NCBI GenBank assembly: GCA_029168955.1 | Contig: JAPDOI010001803.1 | Span: forward strand, 1 to 64,000 | DNA from: Aplectana chamaeleonis | Lineage: Eukaryota > Nematoda > Chromadorea > Rhabditida > Cosmocercidae | Direction of reading: 5' to 3' | Length of the DNA stretch: 64,000 nucleotides | Shown here: positions 52,501 through 64,000 of the stretch, piece by piece | How the letters are laid out: each line of letters begins with the position of its first letter | Numbering within the stretch: position 1 is the stretch's first letter | Notes under the pieces: generated by a model | What the model saw: only the letters and a program-made list of their open reading frames with translations | Told to the model about the DNA's origin: nothing | The model's database searches: none | Made by a program: the position numbers and the translations under genes

Positions 52501-55500
52501 AAATTCTGATACTACACAACCTCCCCAACCCAAACTCACTCCATAACTCATTAACGAGACTTTTAAATGCAAAATTGATAGCAAATTCGTGATCAGCGCG
52601 TCAAATACCCATTAGACACCAATTTCGCGTCGTTTACTGCATCAGGAAAGGAGAAAAATTTTTTTGGCCTGAAAAATCATCAGGCTTATCCTTCCATATA
52701 ATAAAAGAATCGGAGCACAAAGTACGACCACCTGGGCCTCCATCACTATAGCACTATTTCGTCACATCTCTAACCACTCCAAAACAGTATTGAGCTGTAG
52801 GTGCATTTCAGTCCACCAAAACCTTCAAAGTATAGTTAGGCTCATACGATTGTGCACTCATTTAGGGGTAGGTTGGGGATTACGTTTTCTGTTCTCAACA
52901 TTCTGTCATCGAAATAGCCAAAAAATCAGCGAGAACTTCAAGTTCTTTTCCTTTCTTCAGCCAAACGACTTCACCCTCATTGCGTGGGGAGATTCAATTC
53001 TCGGCATCACCTGGGGTCACGACCTTCGTGCGTTGGTGACACGACAGGAACATTGCCGTGACTTAAAACCACCTCCCGGACTTTATACCCCGCCCCAAAC
53101 CCCGATGAATAGTTATCAAAATCTTTTCAAGCAGCTTTAAGATCCATTCGAGGATTTCTATGTAGCTTAAAACCTTCTTCAACGACGACAACTTCACGGA
53201 TTGATTCTACAAAAGTAATCAAGGACTATTCTTTAACCACCAGTCGGATAACGCTTCAAATTCTGATACTACACAACCTCCCCAACCCAAACTCACTCCA
53301 TAACTCATTAACGAGACTTTTAAATGCAAAATTGATAGCAAATTCGTGATCAGCGCGTCAAATACCCATTAGACACCAATTTCGCGTCGTTTACTGCATC
53401 AGGAAAGGAGAAAAATTTTTGGCCTGAAAAATCATCAGGCTTATCCTTCCATATAATAAAAGAATCGGAGCACAAAGTACGACCACCTGGGCCTCCATCA
53501 CTATAGCACTATTTCGTCACATCTCTAACCACTCCAAAACAGTATTGAGCTGTAGGTGCATTTCAGTCCACCAAAACCTTCAAAGTATAGTTAGGCTCAT
53601 ACGATTGTGCACTCATTTAGGGGTAGGTTGGGGATTACGTTTTTCTGTTCTCAACATTCTGTCATCGAAATAGCCAAAAAATCAGCGAGAACTTCGAGTT
53701 CTTTTCCTTTCTTCAGCCAAACGACTTCACCCTCATTGCGTGGGGAGATTCAATTCTCGGCATCACCTGGGGTCACGACCTTCGTGCGTTGGTGACACGA
53801 CAGGAACATTGACGTGACTTAAAACCACCTCCCCGACTTTATACCCCGCCCCAAACCCCGATCAATAGTTATCAAAATCTTATCAAGCAGCTTTAAGATC
53901 CATTCGAGGATTTCTATGTAGCTTAAAACCTTCTTCAACGACGACAACTTCACGGATTGATTCTACAAAAGTAATCAAGGACTATTCTTTAACCACCAGT
54001 CGGATAACGCTTCAAATTCTGATACTACACAACCTCCCCAACCCAAACTCACTCCATAACTCATTAACGAGATTTTTAAATGCAAAATTGATAGCAAATT
54101 CGTGATCAGCGCGTCAAATTCCCATTAGACACCAATTTCGCGTCGTTTACTGCATCAGGAAAGGAGAAAAATTTTTTGGCCTGAAAAATCATCAGGCTTA
54201 TCCTTCCATATAATAAAGAATCGGAGCACAAAGTACGACCACCTGGGCCTCCATCACTATAGCACTATTTCGTCACATCTCTAACCACTCCAAAACAGTA
54301 TTGAGCTGTAGGTGCATTTCAGTCCACAAAACCTTCAAAGTATAGTTGAAAGGCTCATACGATTATTGTGCACTCATTTAGGGGTAGGTTGGGGGATTAC
54401 GTTTTCTGTTCTCAACATTCTGTCATCGAAATAGCCAAAAAATCAGCGAGAACTTCGAGTTCTTTTCCTTTCTTCAGCCAAACGACTTCACCCTCATTGC
54501 GTGGGGAGATTCAATTCTCGGCATCACCTGGGGTCACGACCTTCGTGCGTTGGTGACACGACAGGATCATTGACGTGACTTAAAACCACCTCCCGGACTT
54601 TATACCCCGCCCCAAACCCCGATGAATAGTTATCAAAATCTTTTCAAGCAGCTTTAAGATCCATTCGAGGATTTCTATGTAGCTTAAAAACCTTCTTCAA
54701 CGACGACAACTTCACGGATTGATTCTACAAAAGTAATCAAGGACTATTCTTTAACCACCAGTCGGATAACGCTTCAAATTCTGATACTACACAACCTCCC
54801 CAACCCAAACTCACTCCATAACTCATTAACGAGACTTTTAAATGCAAAATTGATAGCAAATTCGTGATCAGCGCGTCAAATACCCATTAGACACCAATTT
54901 CGCGTCGTTTACTGCATCAGGAAAGGAGAAAAATTTTTGGCCTGAAAAATCATCAGGCTTATCCTTCCATATAATAAAAGAATCGGAGCACAAAGTACGA
55001 CCACCTGGGCCTCCATCACTATAGCACTATTTCGTCACATCTCTAACCACTCCAAAACAGTATTGAGCTGTAGGTGCATTTCAGTCCACAAAACCTTCAA
55101 AGTATAGTTGGGCTCATACGATTGTGCACTCATTTAGGGGTAGGTTGGGGGATTACGTTTTTCTGTTCTCAACATTCTGTCATCGAAATAGCCAAAAAAT
55201 CAGCGAGAACTTCGAGTTCTTTTCCTTTCTTCAGCCAAACGACTTCACCCTCATTGCGTGGGGGAGATTCAATTCTCGGCATCACCTGGGGTCACGACCT
55301 TCGTGCGTTGGTGACACGACAGGATCATTGACGTGACTTAAAACCACCTCCCGGACTTTATACCCCGCCCCAAACCCCGATGAATAGTTATCAAAATCTT
55401 TTCAAGCAGCTTTAAGATCCATTCGAGGATTTCTATGTAGCTTAAAACCTTCTTCAACGACGACAACTTCACGGATTGATTCTACAAAAGTAATCAAGGA

Positions 55501-58500
55501 CTATTCTTTAACCACCAGTCGGATAACGCTTCAAATTCTGATACTACACAACCTCCCCAACCCAAACTCACTCCATAACTCATTAACGAGACTTTTAAAT
55601 GCAAAATTGATAGCAAATTCGTGATCAGCGCGTCAAATACCCATTAGACACCAATTTCGCGTCGTTTACTGCATCAGGAAAGGAGAAAAATTTTTTGGCC
55701 TGAAAAATCATCAGGCTTATCCTTCCATATAATAAAGACTCGGAGCACAAAGTCCGACCACCTGGGCCTCCATCACTATAGCACTATTTCGTCACATCTC
55801 TAACCACTCCAAAACAGTATTGAGCTGTAGGTGCATTTCAGTCCACCAAAACCTTCAAAGTATAGTTAGGCTCATACGATTGTGCACTCATTTAGGGGTA
55901 GGTTGGGGATTACGTTTTCTGTTCTCAACATTCTGTCATCGAAATAGCCAAAAATCAGCGAGAACTTCGAGTTCTTTTCCTTTCTTCAGCCAAACGACTT
56001 CACCCTCATTGCGTGGGGAGATTCAATTCTCGGCATCACCTGGGGTCACGACCTTCGTGCGTTGGTGACACGACAGGATCATTGACGTGACTTAAAACCA
56101 CCTCCCGGACTTTATACCCGCCCCAAACCCCGATGAATAGTTATCAAAATCTTTTCAAGCAGCTTTAAGATCCATTCGAGGATTTCTATGTAGCTTAAAA
56201 ACCTTCTTCAACGACGACAACTTCACGGATTGATTCTACAAAAGTAATCAAGGACTATTCTTTAACCACCAGTCGGATAACGCTTCAAATTCTGATACTA
56301 CACAACCTCCCCAACCCAAACTCACTCCATAACTCATTAACGAGACTTTTAAATGCAAAATTGATAGCAAATTCGTGATCAGCGCGTCAAATACCCATGA
56401 GACACCAATTTCGCGTCGTTTACTGCATCAGGAAAGGAGAAAAATTTTTTTGGCCTGAAAAATCATCAGGCTTATCCTTCCATATAATAATCCTTCCATA
56501 TAATAAAAGAATCGGAGCACAAAGTACGACCACCTGGGCCTCCATCACTATAGCACTATTTCGTCACATCTCTAACCACTCCAAAACAGTATTGAGCTGT
56601 AGGTGCATTTCAGTCCACCAAAACCTTCAAAGTATAGTTAGGCTCATACGATTGTGCACTCATTTAGGGGTAGGTTGGGGGATTACGTTTTTCTGTTCTC
56701 AACATTCTGTCATCGAAATAGCCAAAAAATCAGCGAGAACTTCGAGTTCTTTTCCTTTCTTCAGCCGAACGACTTCACCCTCATTGCGTGGGGGAGATTC
56801 AATTCTCGGCATCACCTGGGGTCACGACCTTCGTGCGTTGGTGACACGACAGGATCATTGACGTGACTTAAAACCACCTCCCGGACTTTATACCCCGCCC
56901 CAAACCCCGATGAATAGTTATCAAAATCTTTTCAAGCAGCTTTAAGATTCATTCGAGGATTTCTATGTAGCTTAAAACCTTCTTCAACGACGACAACTTC
57001 ACGGATTGATTCTACAAAAGTAATCAAGGACTATTCTTTAACCACCAGTCGGATAACGCTTCAAATTCTGATACTACACAACCTCCCCAACCCAAACTCA
57101 CTCCATAACTCATTAACGAGACTTTTAAATGCAAAATTGATAGCAAATTCGTGATCAGCGCGTCAAATACCCATTAGACACCAATTTCGCGTCGTTTACT
57201 GCATCAGGAAAGGAGAAAAATTTTTGGCCTGAAAAATCATCAGGCTTATCCTTCCATATAATAAAAGAATCGGAGCACAAAGTACGACCACCTGGGCCTC
57301 CATCACTATAGCACTATTTCGTCACATCTCTAACCACTCCAAAACAGTATTGAGCTGTAGGTGCATTTCAGTCCACCAAAACCTTCAAAGTATAGTTGAG
57401 GCTCATACGATTGTGCACTCATTTAGGGGTAGGTTGGGGATTACGTTTTTCTGTTCTCAACATTCTGTCATCAGAAATAGCCAAAAAAATCAGCGAGAAC
57501 TTCAGAGTTCTTTTCCTTTCTTCAGCCAAACGACTTCACCCTCATTGCGTGGGGAGATTCAATTCTCGGCATCACCTGGGGTCACGACCTTCGTGCTGTT
57601 GGTGACACGACAGGATCATTGACGTGACTTAAAACCACCTCCCGGACTTTATACCGCCCCAAACCCCGATGAATAGTTATCAAAATCTTTTCAAGCAGCT
57701 TTAAGATCCATTCGAGGATTTCTATGTAGCTTAAAAACCTTCTTCAACGACGACAACTTCACGGATTGATTCTACAAAAGTAATCAAGGACTATTCTTTA
57801 ACCACCAGTCGGATAACGCTTCAAATTCTGATACTACACAACCTCCCCAACCCAAACTCACTCCATAACTCATTAACGAGACTTTTAAATGCAAAATTGA
57901 TAGCAAATTCGTGATCAGCGCGTCAAATACCCATTAGACACCAATTTCGCGTCGTTTACTGCATCAGGAAAGGAGAAAAAATTTTTTGGCCTGAAAAATC
58001 ATCAGGCTTATCCTTCCATATAATAAAAAGAATCGGAGCACAAAAGTACGACCACCTGGGCCTCCATCACTATAGCACTATTTCGTCACATCTCTAACCA
58101 CTCCAAAACAGTATTGAGCTGTAGGTGCATTTCAGTCCACCAAAACCTTCAAAGTATAGTTAGGCTCATACGATTGTGCACTCATTTAGGGGTAGGTTGG
58201 GGGATTACGTTTTTCTGTTCTCAACATTCTGTCATCAGAAATAGCCAAAAAATCAGCGAGAACTTCGAGTTCTTTTCCTTTCTTCAGCCAAACGACTTCA
58301 CCCTCATTGCGTGGGGAGATTCAATTCTCGGCATCACCTGGGGTCACGACCTTCGTGCCGTTGGTGACACGACAGGATCATTGACGTGACTTAAAACCAC
58401 CTCCCGGACTTTATACCCCGCCCCAAACCCCGATGAATAGTTATCAAAATCTTTTCAAAGCAGCTTTAAGATCCATTCGAGGATTTCTATGTAGCTTAAA

Positions 58501-61500
58501 AACCTTCTTCAACGACGACAACTTCACGGATTGATTCTACAAAAGTAATCAAGGACTATTCTTTAACCACCAGTCGGATAACGCTTCAAATTCTGATACT
58601 ACACAACCTCCCCAACCCAAACTCACTCCATAACTCATTAACAGAGACTTTTAAATGCAAAATTGATAGCAAATTCGTGATCAGCGCGTCAAATACCCAT
58701 TAGACACCAATTTCGCGTCGTTTACTGCATCAGGAAAGGAGAAAAATTTTTGGCCTGAAAAATCATCAGGCTTATCCTTCCATATAATAAAAAGAATCGG
58801 AGCACAAAGTACGACCACCTGGGCCTCCATCACTATAGCACTATTTCGTCACATCTCTAACCACTCCAAAACAGTATTGAGCTGTAGGTGCATTTCAGTC
58901 CACAAAACCTTCAAAGTATAGTTAGGCTCATACGATTGTGCACTCATTTAGGGGGTAGGTTGGGGATTACGTTTTCTGTTCTCAACATTCTGTCATCGAA
59001 ATAGCCAAAAATCAGCGAGAACTTCGAGTTCTTTTCCTTTCTTCAGCCAAACGACTTCACCCTCATTGCGTGGGGAGATTCAATTCTCTCGGCATCACCT
59101 GGGGTCACGACCTTCGTGCGTTGGTGACACGACAGGATCATTGACGTGACTTAAAACCACCTCCCGGACTTTATACCCCGCCCCAAACCCCGATGAATAG
59201 TTATCAAAATCTTTTCAAGCAGCTTTAAGATCCATTCGAGGATTTCTATGTAGCTTAAAACCTTCTTCAACGACGACAACTTCACGGATTGATTCTACAA
59301 AAGTAATCAAGGACTATTCTTTAACCACCAGTCGGATAACGCTTCAAATTCTGATACTACACAACCTCCCCAACCCAAACTCACTCCATAACTCATTAAC
59401 GAGACTTTTAAATGCAAAATTGATAGCAAATTCGTGATCAGCGCGTCAAATACCCATTAGACACCAATTTCGCGTCGTTTACTGCATCAGGAAAGGAGAA
59501 AAAATTTTTTTGGCCTGAAAAATCATCAGGCTTATCCTTCCATATAATAAAAGAATCGGAGCACAAAGTACGACCACCTGGGCCTCCATCACTATAGCAC
59601 TATTTCGTCACATCTCTAACCACTCCAAAACAGTATTGAGCTGTAGGTGCATTTCAGTCCACCAAAACCTTCAAAGTACAGTTAGGCTCATACGATTGTG
59701 CACTCATTTAGGGGTAGGTTGGGGATTACGTTTTTCTGTTCTCAACATTCTGTCATCGAAATAGCCAAAAATCAGCGAGAACTTCGAGTTCTTTTCCTTT
59801 CTTCAGCCAAACGACTTCACCCTCATTGCGTGGGGAGATTCAATTCTCGGCATCACCTGGGGTCACGACCTTCGTGCGTTGGTGACACGACAGGATCATT
59901 GACGTGACTTAAAACCACCTCCCGGACTTTATACCACCCCAAACCCCGATGAATAGTTATCAAAATCTTTTCAAGCAGCTTTAAGATCCATTCGAGGATT
60001 TCTATGTAGCTTAAAACCTTCTTCAACGACGACAACTTCACGGATTGATTCTACAAAAGTAATCAAGGACTATTCTTTAACCACCAGTCGGATAACGCTT
60101 CAAATTCTGATACTACACAACCTCCCCAACCCAAACTCACTCCATAACTCATTAACGAGACTTTTAAATGCAAAATTGATAGCAAATTCGTGATCAGCGC
60201 GTCAAATACCCATTAGACACCAATTTCGCGTCGTTTACTGCATCAGGAAAGGAGAAAAATTTTTTGGCCTGAAAAATCATCAGGCTTATCCTTCCATATA
60301 ATAAAAGAATCGAAGCACAAAGTACGACCACCTGGGCCTCCATCACTATAGCACTATTTCGTCACATCTCTAACCACCCCAAAACAGTATTGAGCTGGAG
60401 GTGCATTTCAGTCCACCAAAACCTTCAAAGTATAGTTAGGCTCATACGATTGTGCACTCATTTAGGGGGTAGGTTGGGGATTACGTTTTTCTGTTCTCAA
60501 CATTCTGTCATCAGAAATAGCCAAAATCAGCGAGAACTTCGAGTTCTTTTCCTTTCTTCAGCCAAACGACTTCACCCTCATTGCGTGGGGAGATTCAATT
60601 CTCGGCATCACCTGGGGTCACGACCTTCGTGCGTTGGTGACACGACAGGATCATTGACGTGACTTAAAACCACCTCCCGGACTTTATACCCCGCCCCAAA
60701 CCCCGATGAATAGTTATCAAAATCTTTTCAAGCAGCTTTAAGATCCATTCGAGGATTTCTATGTAGCTTAAAACCTTCTTCAACGACGACAACTTCACGG
60801 ATTGATTCTACAAAAGTAATCAAGGACTATTCTTTAACCACCAGTCGGATAACGCTTCAAATTCTGATACTACACAACCTCCCCAACCCAAACTCACTCC
60901 ATAACTCATTACGAGACTTTTAAATGCAAAATTGATAGCAAATTCGTGATCAGCGCGTCAAATACCCATTAGACACCAATTTCGCGTCGTTTACTGCATC
61001 AGGAAAGGAGAAAAATTTTTTGGCCTGAAAAATCATCAGGCTTATCCTTCCATATAATAAAAGAATCGGAGCACAAAGTAGTACGACCACCTGGGCCTCC
61101 ATCACTATAGCACTATTTCGTCACATCTCTAACCACTCCAAAACAGTATTGAGCTGTAGGTGCATTTCAGTCCACAAAACCTTCAAAGTATAGTTAGGCT
61201 CATACGATTGTGCACTCATTTAGGGGTAGGTTGGGGGATTACGTTTTCTGTTCTCAACATTCTGTCATCAGAAATAGCCAAAAAATCAGCGAGAACTTCG
61301 AGTTCTTTTCCTTTCTTCAGCCAAACGACTTCACCCTCATTGCGTGGGGAGATTCAATTCTCGGCATCACCTGGGGTCACGACCTTCGTGCGTTGGTGAC
61401 ACGACAGGATCATTGACGTGACTTAAAACCACCTCCCGGACTTTATACCCCGCCCCAAACCCCGATGAATAGTTATCAAAATCTTTTCAAGCAGCTTTAA

Positions 61501-64000
61501 GATCCATTCGAGGATTTCTATGTAGCTTAAAAACCTTCTTCAACGACGACAACTTCACGGATTGATTCTACAAAAGTAATCAAGGACTATTCTTTAACCA
61601 CCAGTCGGATAACGCTTCAAATTCTGATACTACACAACCTCCCCAACCCAAACTCACTCCATAACTCATTAACGAGACTTTTAAATGCAAAATTGATAGC
61701 AAATTCGTGATCAGCGCGTCAAATACCCATTAGACACCAATTTCGCGTCGTTTACTGCATCAGGAAAGGAGAAAAATTTTTGGCCTGAAAAATCATCAGG
61801 CTTATCCTTCCATATAATAAAGAATCGGAGCACAAAGTACGACCACCTGGGCCTCCATCACTATAGCACTATTTCGTCACATCTCTAACCACTCCAAAAC
61901 AGTATTGAGCTGTAGGTGCATTTCAGTCCACAAAACCTTCAAAGTATAGTTAGGCTCATACGATTGTGCACTCATTTAGGGGTAGGTTGGGGGATTACGT
62001 TTTCTGTTCTCAACATTCTGTCATCAGAAATAGCCAAAATCAGCGAGAACTTCAGAGTTCTTTTCCTTTCTTCAGCCAAACGACTTCACCCTCATTGCGT
62101 GGGGGAGATTCAATTCTCGGCATCACCTGGGGTCACGACCTTCGTGCGTTGGTGACACGACAGGATCATTGACGTGACTTAAAACCACCTCCCGGACTTT
62201 ATACCCCGCCCCAAACCCCGATGAATAGTTATCAAAATCTTTTCAAGCAGCTTTAAGATCCATTCGAGGATTTCTATGTAGCTTAAAAACCTTCTTCAAC
62301 GACGACAACTTCACGGATTGATTCTACAAAAGTAATCAAGGACTATTCTTTAACCACCAGTCGGATAACGCTTCAAATTCTGATACTACACAACCTCCCC
62401 AACCCAAACTCACTCCATAACTCATTAACGAGACTTTTAAATGCAAAATTGATAGCAAATTCGTGATCAGCGCGTCAAATACCCATTAGACACCAATTTC
62501 GCGTCGTTTACTGCATCAGGAAAGGAGAAAAATTTTTTTGGCCTGAAAAATCATCAGGCTTATCCTTCCATATAATAAAAGAATCGGAGCACAAAGTACG
62601 ACCACCTGGGCCTCCATCACTATAGCACTATTTCGTCACATCTCTAACCACTCCAAAACAGTATTGAGCTGTAGGTGCATTTCAGTCCACCAAAACCTTC
62701 AAAGTATAGTTAGGCTCATACGATTGTGCACTCATTTAGAAGGGGTAGGTTGGGGATTACGTTTTCTGTTCTCAACATTCTGTCATCGAAATAGCCAAAA
62801 AAATCAGCGAGAACTTCAGAGTTCTTTTCCTTTCTTCAGCCAAACGACTTCACCCTCATTGCGTGGGGAGATTCAATTCTCGGCATCACCTGGGGTCACG
62901 ACCTTCGTGCGTTGGTGACACGACAGGATCATTGACGTGACTTAAAACCACCTCCCGGACTTTATACCCCGCCCCAAACCCCGATGAATAGTTATCAAAA
63001 TCTTTTCAAGCAGCTTTAAGATCCATTCGAGGATTTCTATGTAGCTTAAAAACCTTCTTCAACGACGACAACTTCACGGATTGATTCTACAAAAGTAATC
63101 AAGGACTATTCTTTAACCACCAGTCGGATAACGCTTCAAATTCTGATACTACACAACCTCCCCAACCCAAACTCACTCCATAACTCATTAACGAGACTTT
63201 TAAATGCAAAATTGATAGCAAATTCGTGATCAGCGCGTCAAATACCCATTAGACACCAATTTCGCGTCGTTTACTGCATCAGGAAAAGGAGAAAAATTTT
63301 TGGCCTGAAAAATCATCAGGCTTATCCTTCCATATAATAAAGAATCAGGCACAAAGTACGACCACCTGGGCCTCCATCACTATAGCACTATTTCGTCACA
63401 TCTCTAACCACTCCAAAACAGTATTGAGCTGTAGGTGCATTTCAGTCCACCAAAACCTTCAAAGTATAGTTAGGCTCATACGATTGTGCACTCATTTAGG
63501 GGTAGGTTGGGGGATTACGTTTTTCTGTTCTCAACATTCTGTCATCGAAATAGCCAAAAAATCAGCGAGAACTTCGAGTTCTTTTCCTTTCTTCAGCCAA
63601 ACGACTTCACCCTCATTGCGTGGAAGAGATTCAATTATCGGCATCACCTGGGGCCACGACCTTCGTGCGTTGGTGACACGACAGGATCATTGACGTGACT
63701 TAAAACCACCTCCCGGACTTTATACCCCGCCCCAAACCCCGATGAATAGTTATCAAAATCTTTTCAAGCAGCTTTAAGATCCATTCGAGGATTTCTATGT
63801 AGCTTAAAAACCTTCTTCAACGACGACAACTTCACGGATTGATTCTACAAAAGTAATCAAGGACTATTCTTTAACCACCAGTCGGATAACGCTTCAAATT
63901 CTGATACTACACAACCTCCCCAACCCAAACTCACTCCATAACTCATTAACGAGACTTTTAAATGCAAAATTGATAGCAAATTCGTGATCAGCGCGTCAAA
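40539..64000 (+). repeat. Satellite array: 31 tandem units of about 760 bp
   Basis: Taking CCTTCCATATAATA as the unit start, units begin near 40539, 41299, 42060, 42821, 43585, 44345 and so on to 63326, all head to tail, with a mean spacing of 759.6 bp. The last unit is cut by the window end. Units are nearly identical; most differences are one-base changes in A, T, G or C runs. Each unit contains a reading frame of up to about 89 codons (starting MSCRCISVHQNLQSIV), but one-base indels break it in many units and nothing suggests selection for protein. I see no 5S rRNA, SL RNA, tRNA or histone gene in the unit. Confidence 0.95.

Noticed and set aside
40539..64000. A repeated small protein of about 89 residues in every satellite unit (MSCRCISVHQNLQ start)
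   Set aside because: The frame is broken by one-base indels in many units, with no sign that changes avoid altering the protein; no domain is recognised.
40539..64000. Possible tandem array of 5S rRNA or SL RNA genes, which are tandem in nematodes
   Set aside because: The unit contains no match to the SL1 leader, an Sm site or recognisable 5S rRNA sequence.

Overview
The window looks like nuclear DNA of a nematode, most likely a clade V (strongylid or hookworm-like) species. The reasons are: small exons with TTTCAG-type acceptors, two genes whose first exon starts a few bases after such an acceptor with no obvious upstream exon (the arrangement expected for spliced-leader trans-splicing), a near-match to nematode SL1, mariner, Tc1-like and Ty3/Gypsy relics, and long introns full of short inverted-repeat elements. 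The species is an inference; the nematode assignment is stronger. No bacterial-style operon, CRISPR array, rRNA or tRNA gene was found.

Only two host genes are supported, both on the + strand. The first (9289-15303) is the ubiquitin / ribosomal protein L40 fusion gene: three exons, correct splice phases, a 5.5 kb first intron. Its coding exons carry about 18 extra bases, all insertions, which points to uncorrected long-read sequence more than to a pseudogene. The second (27214-34325) is an arrestin-domain protein of about 412 residues in 12 exons, ending in a proline-rich tail with a PPxY-type motif. It is nearly clean and is split by a 4.3 kb repeat-filled intron.

Layout: 1-9.2 kb is intergenic, with a decayed Ty3/Gypsy element on the - strand (RNase H, integrase zinc finger, integrase core, polypurine tract and LTR start), itself split by a MITE. 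9.3-15.3 kb is the ubiquitin-L40 gene with foldback elements in its intron. 15.4-22.5 kb is a nest of DNA transposons: a head-to-head mariner foldback, a Tc1-like inverted-repeat element with a TTAA-flanked MITE inside it, a decayed mariner with a mutated catalytic residue, and a second nested pair of TTAA MITEs. 22.7-27 kb holds inverted-repeat clusters, a 42-bp minisatellite and a TIR element containing the SL1-like sequence. 27.2-34.7 kb is the arrestin gene; a second, inverted array of the same 42-bp minisatellite family lies in its large intron. 34.7-40.5 kb is intergenic with more MITEs, including a hAT-like one with a perfect 8-bp target duplication. From 40539 to the end of the window is one satellite array: 31 head-to-tail copies of a unit of about 760 bp.

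The window shows no multi-gene pathway. Its main interest lies in repeat architecture (nested MITEs with clean target sites, near-perfect foldbacks, a large structured satellite, an SL1-like sequence inside a mobile element) and in signs of uneven base accuracy. All similarity statements come from reading the sequence; nothing was searched against a database.
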